NCBI GenBank assembly: GCA_023247275.1 | Contig: JAHFGT010000001.1 | Span: forward strand, 70,265 to 117,063 | Direction of reading: 5' to 3' | DNA length: 46,799 bases | From: Candidatus Omnitrophota bacterium | GTDB taxonomy: Bacteria; Omnitrophota; Gorgyraeia; Aquiviventales; Aquiviventaceae | Part shown: piece by piece, positions 14,524 through 23,073 of the stretch | How positions within the stretch are numbered: position 1 is the stretch's first letter | Layout: each line of letters begins with the position of its first letter | Notes under the pieces: generated by a model | The model's database searches: none | Told to the model about the DNA's origin: nothing | Seen by the model: only the letters and a program-made list of their open reading frames with translations | Made by a program: the position numbers and the translations under genes

Positions 14524-16488
14524 TCATGTCGGCACGGGCACTTCGGCCCTCGCGGTCGGCTGTGCCGCGTGGTCGAACATCTGCTGAAACCACAGCTCCA
14601 GATTCACCCAACTCCAAATCGCAAACGTCCGATTAACCTGCCCGGCACAATGTGCAGCGAACTGTCGTTGGACCTCGTCGACGTCAAAAATGCCGCGTTG
14701 CCGAAATCGGGATGACGCCAACAGCGCCTGGATCGGCTCGCGCAACGTCTGCCGAAACCACACCTCGGCTGGTGTCTTAAATCCGATCTTCAAGCTGCGC
14801 TGCTCGATCTGCATTGGCAGGACGCCCTGCAGCGCCTGGCGAAGAATCACCTTATTCATCCCCCCGTGAATTTTCAGCTCATCCGGCACGGTGAATAAAA
14901 ATTCCACCAGCTCATGATCCAAAAACGGTTGCCGGGTCTCTACCGAAAACGCCATGCTGTTGCGGTCTTCGTATCGCAGCCACCCTGGAATCGGCGACCG
15001 GACCAACCCGGTCATCAGCCGATTACGGAGGATACTCTTGGAAAACCGGTCGGGTGGTGCACTGGCCTGGTGGGTAACGACGAAGTCATCCTGCAGATGC
15101 GGATATCGCCGCGGCGCTCGCCTCAAGATGGCCCGGGTCTGACCCAACACATGCGAGCCGAGCTCCTGAGCCGCCCGTCGCAGCGCTCCAGCCACCGGCT
15201 GGTCATGCACCTGGGCGAACGCGTTGATCTCTCCGACAAATTTCCCGAGCCGACCATGCTTCAACAAGTCGGCATGGAACGACGGAAAATGCGGATAGTA
15301 CCCGGCCAGCGTCTCATCTCCGCCATGGCCGTTGAGTAACACCGGGATCCCGTGCTCCCGCGCGGCTTTCATCAGATACCAATGGGCAAAAATGTTGAGA
15401 TTGCTCCATGGTTCGTCTTGGTGCCAGATCATCTTCGGTAACACGTTGAACAGCTCTGCGGCATCCGGAAAGATATAGTGCGCGTTCGCATGCGTCTGCT
15501 GAACAACCGGCTCGATATATTGCCGCTCATCAAATCGCGGATCGTCGGCGCAGGATGAGAAGGTGGTCACGCCGCTGTTGAGTTGGGCTGCGGTACAGAC
15601 GATGGCGGATGAATCCAGGCCGCCGCTGAGACAAAATCCCACCGGGACATCGCTGCGCAGCCGCAGCCTGACCGACCGGTGAAACCGCTCGCGGAACTCC
15701 TCAACATACTGCTGGTCAGACAACCGCGCCTGGCCGTTGGACGCCTCTAGTGCCCAATACCGCCACCGGTTGGTGCCTGATCGGTCCACGATCATCGAGT
15801 GCGCTGCCGGCAACTGGCGAATGCCAGCGAAAAATGTCTCGTCGCTGACGTCGGCAAACCCATACCCACTGCTCACGTAGCGGAACACGGTTCGATAGTT
15901 CGGCGCCCGCTCCACCTGCGGATGTTGGAGCAGCGCCTTGATCTCTGAGGCGAAGAGGACCCAGGGTCCGACTTCGGTATAGTAGAATGGCTTCTCGCCG
16001 AACCGGTCTCGCGAGCAGAACAGCCGCCGGCGCCGGGAATCCCAAATCGCGAACCCCCACATCCCGTTCAACCGGTTCACGCACGCCTCGCCATATGCGT
16101 CATACGCGTGGAGGATCACTTCGGTATCCGAGCCGGTGTGAAACCGGTAGCCTTGTTGGCGCAGCTCCTCGGCCAGCTCGACGTAGTTGTAAATCTCGCC
16201 GTTGTAGGTGATCCAGAGGGTGCGATCCTGGTTGCACATTGGCTGATGCGACGCCGGGGACAGATCGATAATACTCAACCGGCGATTGCCCAGACCGATA
16301 TCATAGCGAACCGTCTGTGGTGGCTGCGGATCGCGCTCAACATCATACGCATCCCCGGTGACCATTGAGCCCAACAGGTGGCCGGCATCGTTCGGACCTC
16401 GGTGCTGCATGATGGCCGTCATCCGCTGAAGCACCTCAAGCTGGACCTGGCCGCCCTCTCGATGAATCATTCCGACAATTCCGCACAT
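14524..16488 (-). CDS. asnB: Asparagine synthase (glutamine-hydrolysing) family amidotransferase
   Basis: A 654-residue class II glutamine amidotransferase. MCGIVGMI gives the catalytic Cys2 after Met removal. The glutaminase half includes HRGPNDAG and NGEIYNY. The synthetase half has the PP-loop SGGLDSS (288-294) and LNGHGGDETLAGYYP. In glycan loci such proteins commonly amidate sugar carboxylates or transfer ammonia within modified sugars rather than make asparagine. Here uronic or ulosonic acids are likely acceptors. A second copy lies at 25429-27417 and is clearly divergent. The gene ends exactly where repeat element A begins. Confidence 0.9.
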   Translation of the reverse strand: MCGIVGMIHREGGQVQLEVLQRMTAIMQHRGPNDAGHLLGSMVTGDAYDVERDPQPPQTVRYDIGLGNRRLSIIDLSPASHQPMCNQDRTLWITYNGEIYNYVELAEELRQQGYRFHTGSDTEVILHAYDAYGEACVNRLNGMWGFAIWDSRRRRLFCSRDRFGEKPFYYTEVGPWVLFASEIKALLQHPQVERAPNYRTVFRYVSSGYGFADVSDETFFAGIRQLPAAHSMIVDRSGTNRWRYWALEASNGQARLSDQQYVEEFRERFHRSVRLRLRSDVPVGFCLSGGLDSSAIVCTAAQLNSGVTTFSSCADDPRFDERQYIEPVVQQTHANAHYIFPDAAELFNVLPKMIWHQDEPWSNLNIFAHWYLMKAAREHGIPVLLNGHGGDETLAGYYPHFPSFHADLLKHGRLGKFVGEINAFAQVHDQPVAGALRRAAQELGSHVLGQTRAILRRAPRRYPHLQDDFVVTHQASAPPDRFSKSILRNRLMTGLVRSPIPGWLRYEDRNSMAFSVETRQPFLDHELVEFLFTVPDELKIHGGMNKVILRQALQGVLPMQIEQRSLKIGFKTPAEVWFRQTLREPIQALLASSRFRQRGIFDVDEVQRQFAAHCAGQVNRTFAIWSWVNLELWFQQMFDHAAQPTARAEVPVPT

Positions 16489-16512
16489 GTTACCGACCCA
16501 ACGTCTGATTCG

Positions 16513-17739
16513 TCAGTTCGCACATGTGTGGCCTACCTGTTGTCTGAGGTGATCACTCACATGGGGTGGCATGGATTGGCAGAGTTCCGCGTGTAAGATC
16601 GCGGCCAGGCGTTGCGCCACCAGCGCGTTGCCCTGTCCGGTAATGTGATGCGTATCCATGTAGAGCGGCCTGGATTCCTGCTGAAACAGATCGGCCAGAT
16701 CATACATGTGCCGTCCACCTGGATGGCGTTCGGTGGCCATGCGCGCTCGGACCGTCGTATAGACCGACTGAATCATGCGCGCAGTCCGCGCCTCAGCTTC
16801 TGGCTGCAACAGCCTGGCTTCAGACGGGTGCAGCGGTTTCCCACCGGCCGGCAGGTAGGGTTGCCAGACAAAGACCGGCACAAACCCATGCGACCGGGCC
16901 AACCCATCCACCGCGTCATAGTTATTCCACCAGACGCTCGCTGCGGTGTGCGCAGCAGCGTCGGTGTGGTGCGGATCATCGTGCACTTCGGCCTGAACCA
17001 CCGGGTGGTCCAGGTTGATCCCGGCCCGAGCACACACCCATCGCATGACCCGGTACAGCGCGACGGACCGGACCAGCTTGTAGTAATCCACGTCTTGCTC
17101 AAACTTTTTCTTGATCCGGTCCATGCCGACATGCGCCCCAGGCAAATCCGGCCAGGTGGTCGCGACATCGGCATCGTTGCCGCCGTCGTAAAACACGACC
17201 ACATCTGGGCGCTGCCCATGCTGCAGCTCGACCAACAGCCGCACGGTCTCCTGCGTCGAAACATAGGCTGACTCGCCAAGGTTTCTGACGGTTGTCGCCA
17301 AGCCCCATTCGTCATTCATGATTCGGGCCAGATGGCTGGGGATCGTTTCTGAATCCGGCGCGCCGGTGCCCCAGGTGGTTGAGCCGCCAAACACCCACAC
17401 GCGCAACGCCTCAGGCTGGGGCGAGTTGTGCCAGGTGGCCCGCTCGCCGTGTTGATCAATGTTAATGAGCGAGCCATGGTACGGCCGCCGGGTCCAGATG
17501 ATATACGGCTGGTACGCCAGCCCACGTTTGCCAGCCTCATGGAACTCGCGGAACAACTGCGGCACGTTATAGTCCGCTGTTTGGAACGCTGGAGCCGCCG
17601 CTTTGGGATCAACCCGGCGATCGAAGAACCGATCGTCCACCGCCAGCACGGCTCGCGCCACCAGCTCCCCACCAATCACCACCACGGTGCTGATTCCAAT
17701 GAGCGCAAAAAAGGTGAGAGACCGCGAACGAGCTGTCAT
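16513..17739 (-). CDS. SGNH/GDSL-type hydrolase-like protein, membrane anchored
   Basis: A 408-residue protein with one N-terminal membrane helix (about 8-34) and a periplasmic SGNH fold. Block I is FGGSTTWG (117-124, Ser120), block II is NLGESAY (153-159), block III is YDGGND (184-189, Asn188), and block V is MDTHHITGQGN near the C-terminus (Asp and His). Family members remove or transfer acyl groups on glycans or lipids. A paralogue of the same layout sits at 41321-42613. It is probably an O-acyl esterase or acyltransferase acting on the glycan outside the inner membrane. A 24-nt gap separates it from asnB and 4 nt from the upstream oxidoreductase. Confidence 0.8.
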   Translation of the reverse strand: MTARSRSLTFFALIGISTVVVIGGELVARAVLAVDDRFFDRRVDPKAAAPAFQTADYNVPQLFREFHEAGKRGLAYQPYIIWTRRPYHGSLINIDQHGERATWHNSPQPEALRVWVFGGSTTWGTGAPDSETIPSHLARIMNDEWGLATTVRNLGESAYVSTQETVRLLVELQHGQRPDVVVFYDGGNDADVATTWPDLPGAHVGMDRIKKKFEQDVDYYKLVRSVALYRVMRWVCARAGINLDHPVVQAEVHDDPHHTDAAAHTAASVWWNNYDAVDGLARSHGFVPVFVWQPYLPAGGKPLHPSEARLLQPEAEARTARMIQSVYTTVRARMATERHPGGRHMYDLADLFQQESRPLYMDTHHITGQGNALVAQRLAAILHAELCQSMPPHVSDHLRQQVGHTCAN

Positions 17740-17743
17740 GATC

Positions 17744-18793
17744 TCATGAGGCGCTGGACGCGACTCCAGCCTCCGCGGTCAGGACCACTCGGCTCTGTGT
17801 TCTGGCTGATTCGTAAATCGCCTCGATGAGCCGTGCCAGTGCCACCCCGCTCTCACGCGGGCCGACCCTCGCTGGCTGGCGTGTGCGGACTGTGTCCAGG
17901 AAATCTTGCAGCTCGCGCGCGACCAGCTGGACCGGGCTACACACCTCGATCGGAACGCTCACCGTCTCACCGACCACCGCAGCCCACACCCCTTGGCGCA
18001 GCTCATGGTGCACCTCATGCACCAACAGCGTCTGATTCTCGAAATCGACCTCAGCGGTTGCGCGGGCGCCGACCAGCGTGATCTCTTTGGTCGTCATCGC
18101 CCCTGGAACCACCTGATCCCGCCGCCGGCCTGGCTGCACATACCCTGACTCGACTTTTGCGACGGCTCCAGACGGATAGGTCAACAACACCACCGAGAAA
18201 TCCTCCAGTCCGCGATTGAAATGGTCTCTGGTGACCGCGAACACATCCTGTGGAGCCGACCCTGTCAGCGCGTTGAACAAATCCAGAAAATGGATCGCGT
18301 CGGCATGCGTCACACCCACATCGGTTCTGGCCCGTTTGAATCCGCAGAAATTCCCTGTGAGATACCGGATCGCCCCGAACCGGTCTTGTTCGATCAACGA
18401 CAGCAGCCGTAACGTCATGGGATGATACCGATAGTAGTAGCCGACCTGCAGGCGACGGTCGTCTTGTTCGCACAGCTCGGCCAGCTCAACCGCCTGACCC
18501 GAAGTCATCGTCATCGGCTTTTCAACAAACACATCCTTGCCCTGCTGCAGCGCGGCTTGGCACAACGCGAAATGGCTGTCGGTCGGGGTCACGATATCGA
18601 CGACGTCGACCTGCGGCAGCATCGACTCCCAATCGCTCATGATATGGTCCGGTGCCATGCCAGCACGTTCTGCGAACGCTCGGCGCTCGGCGCTGAGGTC
18701 GCACACCCACAGCGAATCTCGCACCCCAAGTTGCAGCCACGCCTCAAGATGAAATCGTCCAAACCCTCCCAGCCCAACCTGGAGGATCTTCAT
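17744..18793 (-). CDS. Gfo/Idh/MocA family sugar oxidoreductase
   Basis: A 349-residue NAD(P)-dependent oxidoreductase. The Rossmann start is ILQVGLGGFGRFH. The family's EKP motif appears as VEKPMTMT, and HADAIHFLDLF lies in the C-terminal substrate domain. Relatives oxidise or reduce hydroxyls on NDP-sugars or free sugars in glycan pathways. The frame continues 14 codons upstream (QCHAEGVAAAGGG), but this is only translation of repeat element B and recurs word for word before the gene at 21951-23006. I therefore place the start at the ATG at 18793, preceded by AGGGGGTGGG. The substrate is unknown. Confidence 0.9.
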   Translation of the reverse strand: MKILQVGLGGFGRFHLEAWLQLGVRDSLWVCDLSAERRAFAERAGMAPDHIMSDWESMLPQVDVVDIVTPTDSHFALCQAALQQGKDVFVEKPMTMTSGQAVELAELCEQDDRRLQVGYYYRYHPMTLRLLSLIEQDRFGAIRYLTGNFCGFKRARTDVGVTHADAIHFLDLFNALTGSAPQDVFAVTRDHFNRGLEDFSVVLLTYPSGAVAKVESGYVQPGRRRDQVVPGAMTTKEITLVGARATAEVDFENQTLLVHEVHHELRQGVWAAVVGETVSVPIEVCSPVQLVARELQDFLDTVRTRQPARVGPRESGVALARLIEAIYESARTQSRVVLTAEAGVASSAS

Positions 18794-18877
18794 CCCACCC
18801 CCTGCGGCTGCCACGCCTTCGGCGTGGCACTGCAACGACTCGGCTGATAAGCGCTCATCATCTTGCAGGTGGTGGGA
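18794..18877 (-). repeat. Inverted-repeat element B
   Basis: The 84-base gap between two genes has outer inverted arms of 14 bp with one mismatch (18792-18805 and 18865-18878), the same arms as element A. An inner 9-bp hairpin with a three-base loop lies at 18809-18829 (TGCCACGCC and GGCGTGGCA). Bases 18789-18835 are identical to 23002-23048. As in element A, the left arm meets the TGA of the preceding gene and the right arm ends at the ATG of the next. No T-run follows the hairpin. Confidence 0.8.
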
Positions 18878-19849
18878 TCATTGGGGTCGCCGGCCCAAGA
18901 CGTTGAACATATACGAATCGCTTTTCACAAACGCCAGCGCTTGTGTCAGCGCACGAGACATCCGCCCTGGACGGTTCGCCCATTGCGCGCGGGCCATCGC
19001 TTGCACCGGCGGCTGTTGCAGCCCCCACCGGCCCAGTCGACCAAGCGGCGATCGGGCGGCATGCGAACCGTCCATGATCGTGTCATATTCTCGTCGAAAC
19101 TCCATCGGTGGCCAGGACGACACATAGGCAATCCCGCTGTCGCGGAACCATCGCAGCATCTCGCCATAGGTATGGTGTTTGACTTGGGCGACTCCGTATA
19201 GATCATACAGGTACTGCTCCTGTTCTAATCCATGCGCGGCTTCCTCACCTGGATGGTAGCACCACCGCTCAGCCAGCCGAACCCGTCGAGTTGAATCAGG
19301 CCCGGCCAGTCGGTGCACGAGCCAAATTTTCCACAGCGGGTGCCGACAGAGGATGAGCCGCCCCCACAAGCCAAACACGCAAATGAAGATCAACCCACCG
19401 GGCTTGACACAGCGCGCGATGTTCGCGAACGACCGGGCTGGATCGGCGGTGTGATGCAGCACCATGTGCGAGCTGACGATGTCAAATGCCTGCTCCGGCA
19501 GCGGATACTCGAGCAACGATCCCTGATGAAAGGTGATATCCACGCCGGCTGCGCGCGCGGTGCGCTGGGCGATCTCCAGCGAGGGCTTGACGATATCGAT
19601 CGCGGTGACCTCAGCGCCCAACGAGGCCCATAAACAGGCCAGCTCGCCGGTGCCGCAGCCCGCGTCGAGGACCCGTTTGCCCCTGATGTCTGCTGGCGTC
19701 ACGCCGACACGCTCGAGTTTGGTGAAGAACTCTTGATTCCGCTGGAAGATCCCACGGGCGGTGCGCTTGGGAAATGGAAACGCCGAGTAGGTCTTGGCGA
19801 CCTTATCTTGGATGGCCTGCTCAGCCGGCGACAACGTGAACAACGGCAT
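18878..19849 (-). CDS. Class I SAM-dependent methyltransferase
   Basis: About 323 residues. VLDAGCGTGELACLW is the SAM-binding motif, IDIVKPSLEIA holds the acidic ribose contact, and HMVLHHTADPARSFANIA with VKPGGLIFI completes the fold. The N-terminal 50 residues (KTYSAFPFPKRT) are typical of methyltransferases found beside glycan genes. A GTG at 19855 is also possible. I prefer the ATG at 19849 because GAGG lies just upstream. The stop abuts repeat element B. The methyl acceptor is unknown. Confidence 0.85.
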   Translation of the reverse strand: MPLFTLSPAEQAIQDKVAKTYSAFPFPKRTARGIFQRNQEFFTKLERVGVTPADIRGKRVLDAGCGTGELACLWASLGAEVTAIDIVKPSLEIAQRTARAAGVDITFHQGSLLEYPLPEQAFDIVSSHMVLHHTADPARSFANIARCVKPGGLIFICVFGLWGRLILCRHPLWKIWLVHRLAGPDSTRRVRLAERWCYHPGEEAAHGLEQEQYLYDLYGVAQVKHHTYGEMLRWFRDSGIAYVSSWPPMEFRREYDTIMDGSHAARSPLGRLGRWGLQQPPVQAMARAQWANRPGRMSRALTQALAFVKSDSYMFNVLGRRPQ

Positions 19850-19856
19850 CAACACC

Positions 19857-20930
19857 TCACTCAGTTCTCGTTCGATGCGTGCGGCGAGTCAACCGCCGGT
19901 ATCCCTGGCGCAACCGCTCGACGACCCCTTCGGCGACGTGCGGGGGGACCACCACGCGGATGGTAGAGATCACCGCATCTTTCCACCCGACCCGGAAAAA
20001 ATGTGTCACGCGCTGCCGGCGATACCGCCGTCTGAGCCGGCGATAATAGTACGCGATCCCATCAGACGGCGACCTGGCGGCGGATTCATCGGCGGCGGCT
20101 GAGCCGCTGCAGAGCGCTCGAATCGCCGCGCACCGCGGCGTCTGGCATCGTTCGATCCTGACGATGGGCAGCCCAGCCTGCCGGAGACAACGCGCCAGCG
20201 TCTCGAACGAAAATCCCCACAGATGGTCGATGGATAGCCAGCCGGCGATCCCATTGCCTCCTGGTTGCTCCATGTCTGGAACTTCAATGAGCAGGTGGCC
20301 TGCCGGCGAGATGTGCTGCGCTGCCACCCGCAGCAGCGCGAACGGATCGTACGCATGCTCGAGCACATGCGACAGGATGACCAGATCAAACGAGCGATTG
20401 TCCATCGCCTCTGACGTGAATTCACCTTGTGTAATCGGCACGCCATAGGTCTGCCGGCCCCACGCCGCGAACACCGCGGTCGGTTCAATGCCTTCGACGG
20501 TCCAGTGCCGCTTGCGGAACACGTCGAGCAGGCTCCCTTCTGCGCACCCGATGTCCAACACGGTGCGGCTGGCCCCGGCCGCGCCGATGGACGATTGCAG
20601 CCAGGTCAGTTTATCCTCCGCATCGAGGATCTTGCCGTGCAGGTAGCTGGGGTTCGGCGCTGTCGGCCGGTACTGCTCGGCATAGACCCGACGCATCCAC
20701 GGCTCGCTGACCCGTGGTGTTTGAATGAGCAATCCGCACCCGAGGCACATCGCCCACCGGCAATGCAGCCCTGGCGCAAGGCTGCGAATCCATTGGGTGT
20801 ACCGGTGGACGTAGAACGGCTGCAGCCGAGATGATCCGCACAGGATGCACCGATCCTGATTCTCGAGGAGCGCTGGCCTGGAATCGCTCCGCGGGGCAGG
20901 CTGGATTGTCTCGATGGCTTGCGGATCCAT
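19857..20930 (-). CDS. Methyltransferase with N-terminal zinc-ribbon-like motif
   Basis: A 357-residue protein. Cys28/Cys31 and Cys62/Cys65 form two CxxC pairs like the small zinc domain of sugar C-methyltransferases and related proteins. VLDIGCAEGSLLDVF is the SAM motif, followed by LSHVLEHAYDP and LLIEVPDME. The combination of zinc ribbon and SAM fold is common in glycan loci and does not by itself settle C- or O-methylation. The frame is open for a further 109 codons upstream, but that part is antisense-like and overlaps the GT2 gene. I chose the ATG at 20930, sharing TGATG with the GT2 stop. The C-terminus is strongly basic. Confidence 0.85.
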   Translation of the reverse strand: MDPQAIETIQPAPRSDSRPALLENQDRCILCGSSRLQPFYVHRYTQWIRSLAPGLHCRWAMCLGCGLLIQTPRVSEPWMRRVYAEQYRPTAPNPSYLHGKILDAEDKLTWLQSSIGAAGASRTVLDIGCAEGSLLDVFRKRHWTVEGIEPTAVFAAWGRQTYGVPITQGEFTSEAMDNRSFDLVILSHVLEHAYDPFALLRVAAQHISPAGHLLIEVPDMEQPGGNGIAGWLSIDHLWGFSFETLARCLRQAGLPIVRIERCQTPRCAAIRALCSGSAAADESAARSPSDGIAYYYRRLRRRYRRQRVTHFFRVGWKDAVISTIRVVVPPHVAEGVVERLRQGYRRLTRRTHRTRTE

Positions 20931-21994
20931 CAGCAGGCCTCGCGGGCAACCGCGACACCAAGCTGGCGCGGCTGTTTTCTGGGCACAAGAGCCGCCCCCA
21001 GGTGGCGGCACACATCGATCGGGCGATGCAACCCTGGCGCAAGCCACACCGCACGCAGGGTACTGCGAAGCGCCTGTACCCTGTGGCCAGCCACCAGATG
21101 CGTCCAGGCGGTGTTCCAGGCAATCTGGCTGTACGCGGCTCGCCGCAACCGCGCGTACGGCGCCGAACGCGGCGAGGTGGCATAAAACTGATCCACCATG
21201 AACCGGTATTCGTCCCAGACCTTGAGCCCACCGGTCAGGCTCTTGATCCGTTCCCATGACCGCATCTCTGCAACGACCGGCGCAATCAGGATGAACGCGT
21301 CTGGCGCAAAGGCGCTCATGATCCGGAACCAGTACTCTTTGTCCAAGACGTAGTGCAACTGCTCATTCAGGCCGCCGACCCGGTCCCTGGCGGAGCGCGA
21401 AAAGAAGACACCGGGTTGGGCCGGACCTCTGCCGGCAATCAATAAATCAGCCGGGTCAAAGGTGGCCGTCTTGCGGCCCACTTCCCGTCGGTTCGCATCT
21501 GTCCCGGCGCAGCCACCGACCACCACCGCCGCCCCCGGGTGCCGAGCAAAAGCGAGCGCCATCTGCTGCAACGCGCCGGGACGGTACACATCGTCAGAGT
21601 TCAGCCACGCCAAAATCTGCCCAGTGGCTTGGGCCAATCCTTTATTGATCGCATGGCCCTGCCCGCGGTCCGGGGCGCTCTCCCAGGCTGTCAGCCACGA
21701 CGCATACGCCCGGATCGTATCCACACTGCCATCGGTACTCCCACCGTCCATCACCAGGTATTCCAGATGTGGATATCCCTGCAGCAGCACCGAGCGGATC
21801 GTCTCTTCGACAAACCGCCGCTGGTTGTACGACGGCGTGATAATCGTGATCCTCGGCCACGGGCGCCCATCTGGCATCGTCCCAGCCACCGGTGGCGTGG
21901 CCTCGGTCCACGGCCATCCCTGCTGCCCCGTTGCAGGCGGCGGAAGCTGATCAAGCGTGGGACAGAGCATGGCTGTGTTGAGTAGCGTGCCCAT
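20930..21994 (-). CDS. GT2 family glycosyltransferase
   Basis: A 354-residue GT-A enzyme. ITIITPSYNQRRFVEETI and VMDGGSTDGSVD form the nucleotide-binding half, WLNSDD is the DXD metal motif, and RGQGHAINKGL and GPAQPGVFF follow the WcaA/SpsA-like pattern. It is cytosolic, with an N-terminal 45-residue Pro-rich lead. The start at 21994 has TAGGGA just upstream and overlaps the previous gene by 44 nt; an ATG at 21970 is an alternative. Neighbours on both sides are methyltransferases, so a methylated sugar may be built here. Donor and linkage are unknown. Confidence 0.9.
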   Translation of the reverse strand: MGTLLNTAMLCPTLDQLPPPATGQQGWPWTEATPPVAGTMPDGRPWPRITIITPSYNQRRFVEETIRSVLLQGYPHLEYLVMDGGSTDGSVDTIRAYASWLTAWESAPDRGQGHAINKGLAQATGQILAWLNSDDVYRPGALQQMALAFARHPGAAVVVGGCAGTDANRREVGRKTATFDPADLLIAGRGPAQPGVFFSRSARDRVGGLNEQLHYVLDKEYWFRIMSAFAPDAFILIAPVVAEMRSWERIKSLTGGLKVWDEYRFMVDQFYATSPRSAPYARLRRAAYSQIAWNTAWTHLVAGHRVQALRSTLRAVWLAPGLHRPIDVCRHLGAALVPRKQPRQLGVAVAREAC

Positions 21995-23006
21995 TGGTCC
22001 CTACTGGTGGCTTGCGGCCATTGCCCACGATCCCGTTACTGCCTCCACGAATTTCCGCGTCGACCAATCCAGCGTGCTGGAACCATGATTCGACATCAGC
22101 CATCGACTGCGGCGAGTCGTAATAGGCAGAGAGCGCATCAAACGTGTCCAAGATCGCCCACGCCTTGACCTGTTGTGGAGACAGCGGCAGTTTTCCGGTG
22201 TAGTTCCAACACGGCACGATCGACACCAGATACCGGCCGAGCCCTGGGATTCGCTGGAGCAACGTATCGATGGGTAACCACCATGGGATATACCACTCGA
22301 CCCATCGCGCCAGCCAGGCAGGCGGAAGCCGCCGCGTCAGCGGCCGCCACCAGTATTTCGATCCCCACCGAGTGATCCGCCCCAGCCCTTTGGCCTTCTT
22401 ATAGACGTCGATCGCAATCTGTCCTCCTGGCGCGAGAAACGGAACCAGGCTGAGAAACGCCCGCTGAACATCTGGGGTATGTTGCAGCACCCCATAACAC
22501 AGCACTTTGTCAAACATGCCAGGCTGAAATGGCAGCGCGTAGAGATCCGCCTGGGCCACGACCAGCCGCTCATGCGGGGCGTTGTTGTCCCAACACGCGT
22601 CAACGGCGCGGCTGTAATCAATCGCGTAGACCTCTGCCCCAGCAGCTAACAAGACTTCGGTGAACCGGCCAGCGCCACAGCCCACTTCGAGCACCCGCTG
22701 GCCCTTCAGCTGCTCAAAACGCCACCCAGTCCCCTGGACTAATCGGTCGCGGCTCAGCGTCGTCCCATTGACGCGGTCTAACTGCGTCTGCCGATACCGG
22801 GTCCACTGCTCGCCAAAGCTGGCCGTATACCCTTGGTGCGACACAAACCGCGGGATACCCTGCCGCACCGGCCATCGGTGCCGGCGCGCGGAATCGACCA
22901 ACACCCCGTCAAGAATTTCTGCGTCCTGTTCTGCCGATACCGATTCGACTTCCAGCGGCTGGCGAGAAGACGGGCAGACTAACAGCTCGACGGCGCGGCG
23001 ATTCAT
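21951..23006 (-). CDS. SAM methyltransferase with Trm112-like N-terminus
   Basis: A 351-residue protein. Residues 1-50 (LLVCPSSRQPLEV and WPVRQGIPRFV) resemble the Trm112/YcaR small domain often fused to methyltransferases, although only one of its usual cysteines is kept. RVLEVGCGAGRFTEVLL is the SAM motif, and VLCYGVLQHTPDV with LAPGGQIAIDVYK completes it. Upstream translation reads QCHAEGVAAAGGG, the same repeat-derived peptide as before the oxidoreductase gene. The ATG at 23006 with its AGGGGGTGGG tract is therefore the likely start. The acceptor is unknown; it is probably a sugar or lipid-linked glycan. Confidence 0.88.
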   Translation of the reverse strand: MNRRAVELLVCPSSRQPLEVESVSAEQDAEILDGVLVDSARRHRWPVRQGIPRFVSHQGYTASFGEQWTRYRQTQLDRVNGTTLSRDRLVQGTGWRFEQLKGQRVLEVGCGAGRFTEVLLAAGAEVYAIDYSRAVDACWDNNAPHERLVVAQADLYALPFQPGMFDKVLCYGVLQHTPDVQRAFLSLVPFLAPGGQIAIDVYKKAKGLGRITRWGSKYWWRPLTRRLPPAWLARWVEWYIPWWLPIDTLLQRIPGLGRYLVSIVPCWNYTGKLPLSPQQVKAWAILDTFDALSAYYDSPQSMADVESWFQHAGLVDAEIRGGSNGIVGNGRKPPVGTNGHATQHSHALSHA

Positions 23007-23048
23007 CCCACCCCCTGCGGCTGCCACGCCTTCGGCGTGGCACTGCAA
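23002..23048 (-). repeat. Repeat element C (partial copy of element B)
   Basis: These 47 bases are identical to 18789-18835, including the 9-bp hairpin (23022-23042) and the purine-rich end that precedes the ATG at 23006. The other outer arm, which in element B meets the previous stop codon, is missing. The remaining gap to the GT4 stop at 23074-23076 is unrelated sequence. It is best read as a truncated or recombined copy. Confidence 0.8.
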
Positions 23049-23073
23049 TAGCAACTCCTCTTGGGGTCACTCG

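Noticed and set aside
18809..18829. Hairpin as an intrinsic terminator
   Set aside because: No run of T follows the stem on either strand, and the next gene starts within 20 bases. The same holds for 23022-23042.
18794..18835. Peptide QCHAEGVAAAGGG as a conserved N-terminus shared by two proteins
   Set aside because: The two proteins are otherwise unrelated. The shared peptide is translation of the 47-base repeat, which ends in a good ribosome binding site before the real ATG.
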